Shown here one piece after another: positions 34,173 through 41,573 of a stretch of DNA of 57,545 bases; positions within the stretch are counted from its first letter, which is position 1, and every line of letters begins with the position of its first letter. The notes under the pieces are model-generated. The model made no database searches. It worked only from the letters and a program-made list of their open reading frames with translations, and was not told the DNA's origin. The stretch comes from an uncultured Prevotellaceae bacterium. Lineage in GTDB: Bacteria > Bacteroidota > Bacteroidia > Bacteroidales > Bacteroidaceae. Made by a program: the position numbers and the translations under genes. The DNA lies in NCBI GenBank assembly GCA_947169245.1, contig CAMVPA010000020.1:1-57545 (forward strand), written 5' to 3'.

Positions 34173-34261
34173 CGAGGTAACATTCTCTTCGGAAACGGCC
34201 TGTGGCAAAGGGCTTGATGGACGTTACCTCTTTGGGGCAGAGGTAACATCGAGGTAATATG
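34165..34261 (+). repeat. 97-bp complex repeat, left copy
   Basis: Architecture: GAGGTAAC twice in tandem, then the core CTCTTCGGAAACGGCCTGT, then GTTACCTC in inverse orientation forming a hairpin with a following AGAGGTAAC, then GAGGTAAT. The copy at 40995 has the same length, orientation and order, with changes concentrated in the hairpin loop. The two copies bracket 6.7 kb of accessory genes. Confidence 0.85.
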
Positions 34262-34346
34262 CGCCTCGTGCGCAAAGCAAAGCCTCAAATGTGCGGGTTG
34301 TTTTTATGTATAAATATCGTTAGAAACGAATTTGGTAACCAAAAAC

Positions 34347-34377
34347 TTTGGCGATTCAAAAAAATGTCGTATCTTTG
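34347..34377 (+). promoter_or_regulatory. Promoter of the antitoxin gene
   Basis: TTTG (34347-34350), 19 bp, TATCTTTG (34370-34377), 27 bp before the ATG. Confidence 0.75.
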
Positions 34378-34404
34378 CGGCGAACATTAAAACATCAAAA
34401 GAAG

Positions 34405-34668
34405 ATGACGATTGTAAGTACAAGAGACTTCCGCGCCAATCAAACCAAGTACCTCGGTATGGCGAGTCGTGGCGAGCACGTCGTGCTAAAGTCCCGTCTC
34501 GGTAGCTATCGTCTGATTCCTCTGGAAGAAGAATCGGAAGAGGAAAAACGTGATGTGACAGCAGAGATATGCCAGGGGATGAAAGACTGGAAAGAGTTCC
34601 TTGAAACAGGAAAATCCGACAAGTTCCGTCCTGCATCTGAGTTAATCGATGAGCTACGAAATATCTAG
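34405..34668 (+). CDS. Phd/YefM-type antitoxin
   Basis: 87 residues. The N-terminal DNA-binding part has TIVSTRDFRANQTKYLGMAS and VVLKSRLGSYRLIPL, the usual Phd/YefM pattern (STRDFR, then a strand ending in PL). The C-terminal helix (about 50-87) would wrap a RelE/YoeB-type toxin. The toxin gene overlaps its 3' end but is broken, so the antitoxin is probably solitary and may persist as an autoregulator or protect against related toxins. Confidence 0.8.
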   Translation: MTIVSTRDFRANQTKYLGMASRGEHVVLKSRLGSYRLIPLEEESEEEKRDVTAEICQGMKDWKEFLETGKSDKFRPASELIDELRNI

Positions 34669-34829
34669 ACATCAGGACTTTGACGTATCCATCAAGCGTC
34701 ATCACCGCAAATGCCATTGTCGCTGAACATGAAGGCCGCATCGCCCTTCTGACCATTTACGACAAATCAGACGCTTCCACTGTCAAACTTAACGTCATCA
34801 AGCAGATGGCGCGCGAGCTTGGTTTTTGA
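34649..34829 (+). pseudogene. RelE-family toxin, internally deleted
   Basis: The toxin start (ATG 34649) lies inside the antitoxin gene and opens MSYEISRHQDFDVSIKR, a normal RelE-like N-terminus. After 25 codons it stops. In another frame the DNA then encodes VITANAIVAEHEGRIALLTI and YDKSDASTVK up to 34829, the expected C-terminal half of the same family. The central 50 or so residues, where most of the fold and catalytic residues lie, are missing. The toxin is therefore inactive. Confidence 0.65.
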
Positions 34830-34886
34830 AGTCTGATTGTACCACAGAAGGGACTGTGAAGTGTGAGCGAATAGCAAAGATACGAT

Positions 34887-35201
34887 ATGGACAAGAAAGA
34901 TTTCATTACCCTTGAAGAGTCTAAAGACTTGTTGATTGGAAAGCTTGGCTCTCCTGAACGCGATGCGTATGAGGAGGAAATAAAACTTTATGCTATTGGA
35001 GCTGCAATCAGAGAGACACGGAAACAGCGAAACCTCACCCAAGAAGAACTTGGACAGATGGTTGGTGTGCAAAAGGCCCAGATTTCCCGAATTGAGAATG
35101 GTAAGAACCTGACCTTCGCAACTGTGCTGAAACTGTTCAAGGCCATGAACATCAGCGTCAAACTGGATATTGACAAACTTGGAAGGGTTGCTTTGTGCTA
35201 A
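34887..35201 (+). CDS. HigA-like XRE-family transcriptional regulator
   Basis: 104 residues. A helical N-terminal segment (GSPERDAYEEEI) is followed by a Cro/C1 helix-turn-helix around 48-90 (NLTQEELGQMVGVQKAQISR, then IENGKN). This arrangement is typical of HigA-type antitoxins encoded downstream of their toxins. The toxin fragment directly upstream may once have been its partner, giving an antitoxin-toxin-antitoxin order. It may alternatively regulate neighbouring island genes. Confidence 0.78.
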   Translation: MDKKDFITLEESKDLLIGKLGSPERDAYEEEIKLYAIGAAIRETRKQRNLTQEELGQMVGVQKAQISRIENGKNLTFATVLKLFKAMNISVKLDIDKLGRVALC

Positions 35202-35229
35202 CTCGCCACACTCTGCCCGACTTAGGCCG

Positions 35230-35243
35230 CTTGCCTAGGCAAG
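35230..35243. repeat. 14-bp palindrome after the HigA-like gene
   Basis: CTTGCCTAGGCAAG, perfect palindrome about 28 bp after the stop; possible weak terminator or binding site. Confidence 0.4.
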
Positions 35244-35270
35244 AATGACACAGCCCCCCCCCAACACAAC

Positions 35271-35300
35271 AAAAAAATCCACCGTTGAGGACGATGGATT
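35271..35300 (-). terminator. Minus-strand terminator
   Basis: On the minus strand AATCCA ... TGGATT forms a hairpin with an inner CG pairing, followed by seven T (35271-35277). It would end a transcript coming from 35.3-35.5 kb, where no protein gene exists on that strand. Confidence 0.55.
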
Positions 35301-35465
35301 AGGACCTAATGTTTTCACAACGGAATAATCCTTATTTGGGATTCGTGAGATTGAAGAAATGATCACATTCTCCGACCCCATGATTCAAGATTAATTTGTT
35401 TTTCTTGCTTCCGACGGCGAAATTACTAAAAATAGTTTGAATTTGATACTTTTTTGCCTCAAAAC

Positions 35466-35496
35466 TTGATTAAGTCAGGAAAAAAAACTATCTTTG
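35466..35496 (+). promoter_or_regulatory. Promoter of the DUF4417 cassette
   Basis: TTG (35466-35468), 20 bp, TATCTTTG (35489-35496). The leader to the first gene is nearly 290 nt and structured. Confidence 0.75.
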
Positions 35497-35497
35497 C

Positions 35498-35538
35498 ACT
35501 TGATAGGACTGAAATCCCACAAAGGGACGAAGTCAAGT
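35498..35538 (+). ncRNA. Structured RNA hairpin at the start of the DUF4417 leader
   Basis: ACTTGA (35498-35503) pairs with TCAAGT (35533-35538). Inside, TCCC (35515-35518) pairs with GGGA (35524-35527) around an ACAAA loop. The segment AAATCCCAC ... GGGACG recalls the AbiF leader near 718-766. Could be an RNA partner of the downstream genes or a leader element. Confidence 0.4.
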
Positions 35539-35595
35539 ATTAACCCTTCAAAGTAAGTCCGATATGGCAAAACAAATATAACAGGTTTGGCAACG

Positions 35596-35694
35596 AAAAA
35601 GTCCTAATCTACTGCAATAGATTAGGACCCGTAGGATTCTCTCCCGATAGACTTTCCGAGTTGCCCCAGAATTAACCGGGACCTTCATAGTTCC
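35596..35694 (-). ncRNA. Candidate small RNA antisense to the DUF4417 leader
   Basis: On the minus strand a TAATTTTG element (35701-35708) is followed about 90 nt later by a perfect 11-bp hairpin (GTCCTAATCTA, loop 6, TAGATTAGGAC; 35601-35628) and TTTTT. That is a textbook small-RNA gene of about 98 nt, with a G/C-rich middle able to fold. Its motif GGTCCTAATC recurs near the other minus-strand terminator (around 35297-35316). The upstream promoter box is weak (spacing 23). Confidence 0.5.
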
Positions 35695-35788
35695 TAATTG
35701 CAAAATTAAGTATTTATTCTTGAAAGTAGCGCAAGAAGGTTCTCAAATCGGGAAAATTTTAAATATTTTTAAATTAAACAAGAAGGAA

Positions 35789-36514
35789 ATGGAACAGAAT
35801 CTATTTTTTTCGGGTTATGAGAGCCATTCAAGTTCGACCTCATTACCTTCTAAAAAGGGTATAATAAAGAAAAGAAGGAGAACGTTCAAGCTGAACAAGA
35901 ATGAACTTTTCCATTCTGAATTGTATGGAGAGGTACCGCAGTTGTTTACGACCCCTTTACCGGCTCTGGCACCTTATTGTGGCGAAACACCCACAAGGTT
36001 AGTTCCGTTCAATGAGGCCTATGCCTACAAGGACTACAATTGCACAGTACATTTCTTCATTGACGACCTTCTCTTCATCAGGGTTCTTCGAAATCCTGAA
36101 AAGTATTTGGAGTTCTTTAAGAAGTGTCACTCTGTGATTGGTACAGATTTGTCTCAGTATTCAAACATGTCTGCTGAAGAAAGATATTTCTGCGCATATA
36201 TCAATAGTGCATTCTCTGCTTACCTACAAAGAAATGGTGTCATGGTAATTCCAAACGTCACATGGTCACTTCCAGATAGCTATGTTTATAGCTGGTCCAC
36301 CATGCCAAGACATTCCGTTATTGCCATCAACTGCAAAGGCATCTTAAGGCACGATTTATCCAAGTATCTTTGGTATAGAGGCTACGAAGAGGCTGTATTC
36401 GCGCTCCAACCCACTCTCATTGTCCGCTACGGCACTAAAATGCCTGGTGAGAATACATCTATTAGTATATATTTTGAAAACGAACGATTTAACTACATGC
36501 GTTATGGGAGGTAA
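35789..36514 (+). CDS. DUF4417 domain-containing protein
   Basis: 241 residues from ATG 35789 (preceded by AAGAAGGAA). After a basic N-terminal segment comes the DUF4417 pattern: LVPFNEAYAYKDYNCTVHFF then IDDLLF, NPEKYLEFFKK, LSQYSNMSAEE, GVMVIPNVTWSLPDSYVYSW and, near the end, PTLIVRYGTKMPGE. DUF4417 proteins occur in phages and mobile elements of gut bacteria; their activity is unknown. Base composition is much more AT-rich than flanking genes, pointing to transfer. It overlaps the next gene by 11 bp. Confidence 0.75.
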   Translation: MEQNLFFSGYESHSSSTSLPSKKGIIKKRRRTFKLNKNELFHSELYGEVPQLFTTPLPALAPYCGETPTRLVPFNEAYAYKDYNCTVHFFIDDLLFIRVLRNPEKYLEFFKKCHSVIGTDLSQYSNMSAEERYFCAYINSAFSAYLQRNGVMVIPNVTWSLPDSYVYSWSTMPRHSVIAINCKGILRHDLSKYLWYRGYEEAVFALQPTLIVRYGTKMPGENTSISIYFENERFNYMRYGR

Positions 36515-36872
36515 TGGAAGTTTTGCACTTGGAACTACTCAATCTGAGGCTGGTAGAAGATGGAAAACTATTATGGTTACACCATCTGGCATTAAAGTTT
36601 TGGAGCTAAAAAACGCAAATGATTCTATCAGTCTACCTGAGGAAAGTCATACACCAAATTCTGTATATGCTATTTTTAACAAAGGTGGAAAAGGACTTAA
36701 AGGAGTTGCTAAATATGGTGATGATGGAAAGAAATTATTCGAAATCCACACTACAGACCACAAAGGCCTTGGGGCACATTATCACTCTTGGAAAGATGGG
36801 CATCCTTTGGATGCCAAACCCCTGACAGAAGATTTAAAGAAACTATTAGAAAATGCTTCAAATTTAAAATAA
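36504..36872 (+). CDS. Small protein with Gly-rich start and DHKGLGAHYH motif, putative toxin
   Basis: 122 residues from ATG 36504. It begins MGGNGSFALGTTQSEAGRRW, has a beta-rich middle (VYAIFNKGGKGLKGVAKYGD) and a conserved-looking segment FEIHTTDHKGLGAHYHSWKD. The His/Asp cluster resembles the C-terminal catalytic parts of polymorphic toxins, but I cannot assign a family. It is translationally coupled to DUF4417 and followed at once by a small acidic protein, a toxin-immunity-like pair. Inference only. Confidence 0.55.
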   Translation: MGGNGSFALGTTQSEAGRRWKTIMVTPSGIKVLELKNANDSISLPEESHTPNSVYAIFNKGGKGLKGVAKYGDDGKKLFEIHTTDHKGLGAHYHSWKDGHPLDAKPLTEDLKKLLENASNLK

Positions 36873-36879
36873 TAATCAT

Positions 36880-37227
36880 ATGGCAAAAGCAGATTACGTA
36901 ATGAAAGATTTGGCTGGTTATTTGTTTAATGGCAAGTATATGCCTGACTACAGTCATAATGGAAGCCTTTATCACGGTTACAAAAATAGTATTGAGGAAA
37001 CTTTGTTTTACGATTTTGCTGTTCAAGGTTATGATTTAGCATTTAGTTATAGAGGTAAACGCTATTTCTTTATGTCAGACCCTGAGTATGTAGCATTATC
37101 CGACGAAAACTTCACTCAAGAGTTCCTACGTTTCGATAATGGCAATGCCGCACTAGAGCAATTTAAAATAGAAGGCAAATCAATTATTGAGTTAATTGAT
37201 AGTCTCGAAGACGTTGAGTCATATTAA
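36880..37227 (+). CDS. Small acidic protein, putative immunity or antitoxin
   Basis: 115 residues, acidic and aromatic, without signal peptide. Segments NSIEETLFYDFAVQGYDLAF, YRGKRYFFMSDPEYVALSDE and IIELIDSLEDVESY look like a small alpha/beta protein. This is the typical size and charge of immunity proteins. It starts 7 bp after the putative toxin gene and ends before a strong terminator, so the three AT-rich genes form one unit. Family not recognised. Confidence 0.55.
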   Translation: MAKADYVMKDLAGYLFNGKYMPDYSHNGSLYHGYKNSIEETLFYDFAVQGYDLAFSYRGKRYFFMSDPEYVALSDENFTQEFLRFDNGNAALEQFKIEGKSIIELIDSLEDVESY

Positions 37228-37291
37228 AAATTGTAACCTTGAATCAAGAAATAAGATGAACGTCATCTATTACGATATGCCCATTTAGTGA

Positions 37292-37323
37292 AGATGCAGG
37301 ACTCCCAGAGTCCTGCATCTTTC
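37292..37323. terminator. Bidirectional terminator between the cassette and the restriction operon
   Basis: AGATGCAGGACT (37292-37303) and AGTCCTGCATCT (37309-37320) form a perfect 12-bp stem, followed by T-rich sequence on the plus strand. It separates convergent transcripts. Confidence 0.8.
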
Positions 37324-38223
37324 TCACTCGTTATTCCCCAAGAAAGCTATGCGCTTCAACGGCAGCATGTTCTTGTCATCATCCGTCATCTTGTCGTAGA
37401 ACTCCAGCCACATATCGATGAACTCGTCACCATCAATCAGACGGATGAACTCACGCGAACTGGTTCCTGTAGTCTTTGCATCGGGCGAGAATGTGCCACT
37501 GGTAACGAACAGGGCAATGTCGCCAGCACGAAGCACACCCAACAGGGCGCGAATGTCCGAGGCACCAATTGCGGTATCGGGCTTATGCTTTACCTGTACC
37601 TTTATACGTGGTGTCTGAGCACCCAGAGGATCTAAATAAGCTGTAATGTCAATACCACCATCCTTGCCTTTGGGAGCTATGAAAGGCGTGTGATAACCCA
37701 TGGCCCGTAGCAAAGCCGCTACCATATCCTGAAATTCGTAAGGACTCTTAGAAACGATAAATTTCTTGATACCTTCGCGAGCATTCGATTCCAGCAGGTC
37801 AAGATTCATGCTGTTATCCTTTTCGGCGGTCTCATCGTTAGGGTCTTCATCAGGAGTTTCCACTTTGGGAGTCAGACGCCGCCATTCATGATAGGCATCG
37901 TTAGCAATCGTCATTACCTCCTCAGGTGTCTTTTTCAACACGGCCTCGCCTTCAGGCGTCAGATACCAATTACCACTCTTCTTAACAATGAATCCAGCCT
38001 TCTGATAGTCTATAGAGTAGAACTGAAAACTATTCGTCCAACGAATGTATTTCATCTTTCCTGCTGGTTCTTTCTCCCAATCCGTCAGTTCGACGTTCTC
38101 ATTCACAAAAGGATAAAGCTCCTTAGCTGGCATACTGCCACCACGACGGCTCATTTCTTTCATCACTGCATATAGCGTTTTGGTAGCACAAGCTTTTGTC
38201 CTGCTGAATTTTTCTTTTGCCAT
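37324..38223 (-). CDS. Mrr-type restriction endonuclease
   Basis: 299 residues. The N-terminal winged-helix region (about 10-110) resembles the Mrr_N domain. The C-terminal Mrr catalytic domain (about 160-290) has SPYEFQDMVAALLRAMGYHT, the acidic residue in KGKDGGIDITAY and the QxK in IKVQVKHKPDT, the PD-(D/E)xK-like active site. Mrr enzymes cut DNA carrying foreign methylation. It is the last gene of a minus-strand operon behind a DUF262-HNH nuclease gene (12 bp) and an adenine methyltransferase gene. Confidence 0.88.
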   Translation of the reverse strand: MAKEKFSRTKACATKTLYAVMKEMSRRGGSMPAKELYPFVNENVELTDWEKEPAGKMKYIRWTNSFQFYSIDYQKAGFIVKKSGNWYLTPEGEAVLKKTPEEVMTIANDAYHEWRRLTPKVETPDEDPNDETAEKDNSMNLDLLESNAREGIKKFIVSKSPYEFQDMVAALLRAMGYHTPFIAPKGKDGGIDITAYLDPLGAQTPRIKVQVKHKPDTAIGASDIRALLGVLRAGDIALFVTSGTFSPDAKTTGTSSREFIRLIDGDEFIDMWLEFYDKMTDDDKNMLPLKRIAFLGNNE

Positions 38224-38235
38224 ATCTCGTAGTTT

Positions 38236-39405
38236 TTATCTGTTTCCTTTCGCCCTATTATGAGTTTTGCACAACATCTGGCAGTTCTCTATATCTGTAC
38301 TTCCGCCCTTGCTCCATGCTGTCACATGGTCGGCATCCATTTCCTCCAATTTCCAAATGCGCTGACGGTTGGCATCGTGGCCGATGGCGCAGTAAGGGCA
38401 GTTGCTTGCTCCCTCGGCTTTAGCTTTGTCTGTCTGTTGCTGATAAACCTTTCGCATGGTGGGCTTGTCAAACAGTCGGACATTCAATAGTCTTGTGTCC
38501 AGACAGCCACCAAGCACATACTCAAAGATTCCTCGACGATTGGTAACAAAATCATCGTGCATCAGTTCATAAACCTTTGCCGACAGTTCCGAGTGATTCA
38601 AAGGCAAGTGATGGAAACGCTCGTATAGTTCGCCCCAATTCAGTCCCTGCATTTCATCATAGACATCATCGAACTTGCTATCAACCCAGTCTATAACCGT
38701 GTTGAAGTAGGTTTTAATCTCGTTGATATTCTCATCGCGTCGATGAGCAGACATATAACCGTCCACGTTGCCCTTGCTTACCCATTCCAAAGCTGTAGCC
38801 AAGAACATCTGACGGTTAGCAGGGCCTTTCACATACGATTCCCATTTCTGAATGTTGGCGTTTTGTGAATTGCTGAATTCAGCCTTGCACAGCGTAACGA
38901 ATGGACCACTAAAGATCGCATTCAATTCCTCCTGATGGTTAAGCGGAATGCCTGCTATATTGATGGTCTTAAACCACTCCTTGATTTCTTCCTCAGCATG
39001 TTCGCCTTCACCCTCACAGACATAGACCAATAGCTTCGTTTGCAGAATCTTCTGCTGCATTCCTTCGTTCAGTCCGTCGAAAATCTGCTCCAAACCATTG
39101 ATTTTAATGGCAAACTTATTCCGCAAGAAACGACCAAGCGAAGTAATACGCTGCTGCCCGTCCAGAACTTCTAAGCGTCCACCATCCACTTTGTTAAAGT
39201 AGATAAGACCGAGAGGATAGCCTTTCAGTACAGACTCAATGACTGCCACATCCTTCTTGCCATCTGCATAGATATAGTTACGTTGGTACTCTGGCTGAAT
39301 GGTCAACTGACCAGCCAAACCATAAAGACCTTTGCCTTCTAGTTCGTTATATTCGAAGCCGTCGCAAATCTGCTCAACGGTGTAGATTTTCAGTTCAGTC
39401 TTCAT
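38236..39405 (-). CDS. DUF262 domain protein with C-terminal HNH nuclease
   Basis: 389 residues. The N-terminal DUF262 domain has QPEYQRNYIYADGKKDVAVI, ESVLKGYPLGLIYFN and LEVLDGQQRITSLGRFL (about 78-94), the ParB-like/GmrS signature. The C-terminus is an HNH nuclease with CPYCAIGHD, the DH pair in MDADHVTAWSKGGSTD and CQMLCKTHN. DUF262-HNH proteins occur in anti-phage systems, where DUF262 may bind nucleotide or modified DNA. It overlaps the methyltransferase gene by 4 bp. Confidence 0.88.
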   Translation of the reverse strand: MKTELKIYTVEQICDGFEYNELEGKGLYGLAGQLTIQPEYQRNYIYADGKKDVAVIESVLKGYPLGLIYFNKVDGGRLEVLDGQQRITSLGRFLRNKFAIKINGLEQIFDGLNEGMQQKILQTKLLVYVCEGEGEHAEEEIKEWFKTINIAGIPLNHQEELNAIFSGPFVTLCKAEFSNSQNANIQKWESYVKGPANRQMFLATALEWVSKGNVDGYMSAHRRDENINEIKTYFNTVIDWVDSKFDDVYDEMQGLNWGELYERFHHLPLNHSELSAKVYELMHDDFVTNRRGIFEYVLGGCLDTRLLNVRLFDKPTMRKVYQQQTDKAKAEGASNCPYCAIGHDANRQRIWKLEEMDADHVTAWSKGGSTDIENCQMLCKTHNRAKGNR

Positions 39406-40574
39406 AGTGATTGCTTTTTACGGATTAGTAATCTTGCGAAAGTAGATTTTAGTTGACCATCAACCATAATAGCCCCTCGTCTGTTTAAGTCACCATATAA
39501 TGGAGTGTCTTTGGAAGTAAACTCCTTTGTCTTGATGCCATATTCATTACCTCTATCAGTGATACCAAGTATTTCAAATTGTTCAGGACAATATTTGTCA
39601 AGGAATGATGTGGGTACGCCCATTACTCCATCATAATCGGAAGGGATTGCATCTGTGTATGGAATTTCGATTGCATCATAATTTTCATAATGAACGTATC
39701 TTTTCCTTTCTCGAATATCTTTGTGCTTACTGTGTTTAAAGTTATCAGCCATTGTCATTAAACGAAGGGGCTGATGACGTCGACCATGATCGATGTTAGT
39801 GTACCAACAAGAATTACCCAACCGAGTGTAGTTTCCTACATAGCCTAACCTTTCAGCCTTTTTCTTGTCACTCTCTTTTACGACTGCGCCTTCAGGGACT
39901 CCAAAAACCATGTCTGTAACAAATCCTGTTACTCCCAACCATATTCTATTTGACATTATCAAGGGGAACACCTCTTTATACGTGATAGCATTCATGTTGC
40001 CAATGATTATGAAATGCTTTTTAGACTCCATCAACCAAGCCACGAACTCCCTAAATAGCGAGAACGGGGGATTGGTCACGATAATGTCTGCCTCGTCTCG
40101 TAGTTTCTTGATTTCCTTGCTACGAAAATCACCATCGCCCTCCAGATACTGCCACTGTAAATCTTCGATGTTGATACGATTATCGCCAGTCACATCGCGT
40201 GTTAGCACGAATATCTTACCATTCGTCTTGCTCTTATCTGGATTGAAGTAAGGCTGCTGTGTCTCGAAGAGCGTTGGCTGATAGGGCATTTTGTACTTCT
40301 TGCTTTCTGGTGCATAACTGGTAGAGATTAACTTCTTCAATCCCAGCAGTTCAAAGTTCTGAGCAAAGAACTTTGTGAAGTTGCTCCACTCGGGATCATC
40401 GCAAGGCAGTAGCACCGTCTTACCACGAAACACATTGGGGTCGAAATCCAAATAGGCGTTTATCTCCTTCTGTATGTCGGGATATTGCGTATAGAACTCA
40501 TCGTTCTTTGCTGACTTAGCATTAGCGAGGTTAGTGTTTGCCATACTCAATTGATAGTTTTTGTCTATTAGCAT
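39402..40574 (-). CDS. EcoRI-family adenine-specific DNA methyltransferase
   Basis: 390 residues. Start region FYTQYPDIQKEI, then VLLPCDDPEWSNFTKFFAQN in the cofactor-binding position and the catalytic NPPF in ADIIVTNPPFSLFREFVAWL (about 185). This is the EcoRI-methylase type of N6-adenine enzyme. It would protect host DNA from one of the two nucleases encoded downstream. ATG 40574 is used; an ATG ten codons later is also possible. It heads the operon after a structured leader and a consensus promoter. Confidence 0.88.
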   Translation of the reverse strand: MLIDKNYQLSMANTNLANAKSAKNDEFYTQYPDIQKEINAYLDFDPNVFRGKTVLLPCDDPEWSNFTKFFAQNFELLGLKKLISTSYAPESKKYKMPYQPTLFETQQPYFNPDKSKTNGKIFVLTRDVTGDNRINIEDLQWQYLEGDGDFRSKEIKKLRDEADIIVTNPPFSLFREFVAWLMESKKHFIIIGNMNAITYKEVFPLIMSNRIWLGVTGFVTDMVFGVPEGAVVKESDKKKAERLGYVGNYTRLGNSCWYTNIDHGRRHQPLRLMTMADNFKHSKHKDIRERKRYVHYENYDAIEIPYTDAIPSDYDGVMGVPTSFLDKYCPEQFEILGITDRGNEYGIKTKEFTSKDTPLYGDLNRRGAIMVDGQLKSTFARLLIRKKQSL

Positions 40575-40583
40575 CGACTATCA

Positions 40584-40708
40584 ATCACGCCATGGCGCAA
40601 AAAGAGCGTGATGCACTTTGCGCATAGCAAGAGGCAAGCCTCGCATTGGTACCTCTGTCCCGCTTGTAATACACCACGCCTAAGCGTTGTGCATCGCCAT
40701 TCAAGCGG
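40584..40708 (-). promoter_or_regulatory. Structured leader of the methyltransferase operon with alternative stems
   Basis: CCGCTTG/CAAGCGG (40660-40666, 40702-40708) encloses an 11-bp imperfect stem (40669-40679 with 40684-40694). Nearer the gene, ATCACGC (40584-40590) can pair with GCGTGAT (40606-40612), or GCGCAAA (40595-40601) with TTTGCGC (40617-40623); the two pairings exclude each other. This looks like a post-transcriptional switch, though no T-run terminator is present. Confidence 0.45.
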
Positions 40709-40852
40709 AAACAGAAAGCCCCAAACGAGCTATCCGTCACTTATTATTCCGATGCTTTTTATACCAATTAAAAGTTTGCGAGGCTTTTTGGCTATGCGCG
40801 AAATAATAGCGAATGCTTCTTCGTTAGTCCGGATTTCTCCCCGAACCGATGG

Positions 40853-40883
40853 CAAATATACGAACTTTCCTTGGAACAGCCAA
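40853..40883 (-). promoter_or_regulatory. Promoter of the methyltransferase operon
   Basis: Minus-strand TTG (40881-40883), 20 bp, TATATTTG (40853-40860); leader of about 270 nt. Confidence 0.7.
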
Positions 40884-40994
40884 GGAAATAAGAAGAAAAG
40901 TTCAAAAATACATGAATGAGACAGAATTAGATAGCTATTATTCCTGAAACTTCCAAGAAAAACTGAAGCTACACAAAAAGAATTTTTCACAAAA

Positions 40995-41091
40995 TGAGGT
41001 AACGAGGTAATATCCTCTTCGGAAACGGCCTGTGGCAAAGGGGTTGAGGGGCGTTACCTCTTCCCAGAAGAGGTAACATTGAGGTAATATG
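40995..41091 (+). repeat. 97-bp complex repeat, right copy
   Basis: Same order as the copy at 34165: tandem GAGGTAAC, core CTCTTCGGAAACGGCCTGT, hairpin, two further units. Here the hairpin stem is 11 bp (GTTACCTCTTC with GAAGAGGTAAC), longer than in the left copy. Structure is kept while loop sequence differs. Confidence 0.85.
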
Positions 41092-41130
41092 AGTCAAGTA
41101 TTTTAGCATGTGACAGGAACCTGGTACGTG

Positions 41131-41289
41131 TCACCACGAAGAAGCGGCCTCCATTGCTTTTGCCGTCTCGAGATTCCTCATCATATAGTCGGCAAAGTCT
41201 TTGGAGTTCATCGGAGACTTCTTGAATTCTACGATTTTCTTCATCGTACGCTCCATTGCCTCTTTGTGAAACTGATTGAGATATGTCAT
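41131..41289 (-). CDS. Small protein of 52 residues near the VapE element
   Basis: ATG 41289 opens MTYLNQFHKEAMERTMKKIV and continues FKKSPMNSKDFADYMMRNLE to a TGA at 41131. The helical, Met/Lys-rich composition is more protein-like than the overlapping frames. It lies between the 97-bp repeat and the inverted repeat of the VapE element and may belong to one of them. Function unknown. Confidence 0.4.
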   Translation of the reverse strand: MTYLNQFHKEAMERTMKKIVEFKKSPMNSKDFADYMMRNLETAKAMEAASSW

Positions 41290-41440
41290 GACTCATCTTT
41301 TGAAGTTTGGTTGTAAAGATAGTACATTTTGATGATAAATACAAGAAAAGGAGAAAGAAGTTTCGACTAATCAAAGTTTTAACAAAGAAACTTGCGGTGA
41401 TTCACGATTTTCGCGTCCCTACCCCCCAACCCAACTATTC

Positions 41441-41515
41441 CTTCTGAAACGCCCTGTAGATGGGCGTTTCACGATGAGGGGTTGAAGTCGGTCAACCCCA
41501 CTTCAACCCCTCATT
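41441..41515 (+). repeat. Left inverted repeat of the VapE element
   Basis: Contains CTTCTGAAACG, the hairpin AACGCCC/GGGCGTT with spacer TGTAGAT (41448-41468), then GATGAGGGGTTGAAG facing CTTCAACCCCTCATT. An inverted copy lies at 43017-43102. Confidence 0.82.
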
Positions 41516-41573
41516 CTACCCCACTTTCATATAGCCCGCAAGGCGTCAGAGCGGGTACGCCTACAGCCTCCTG

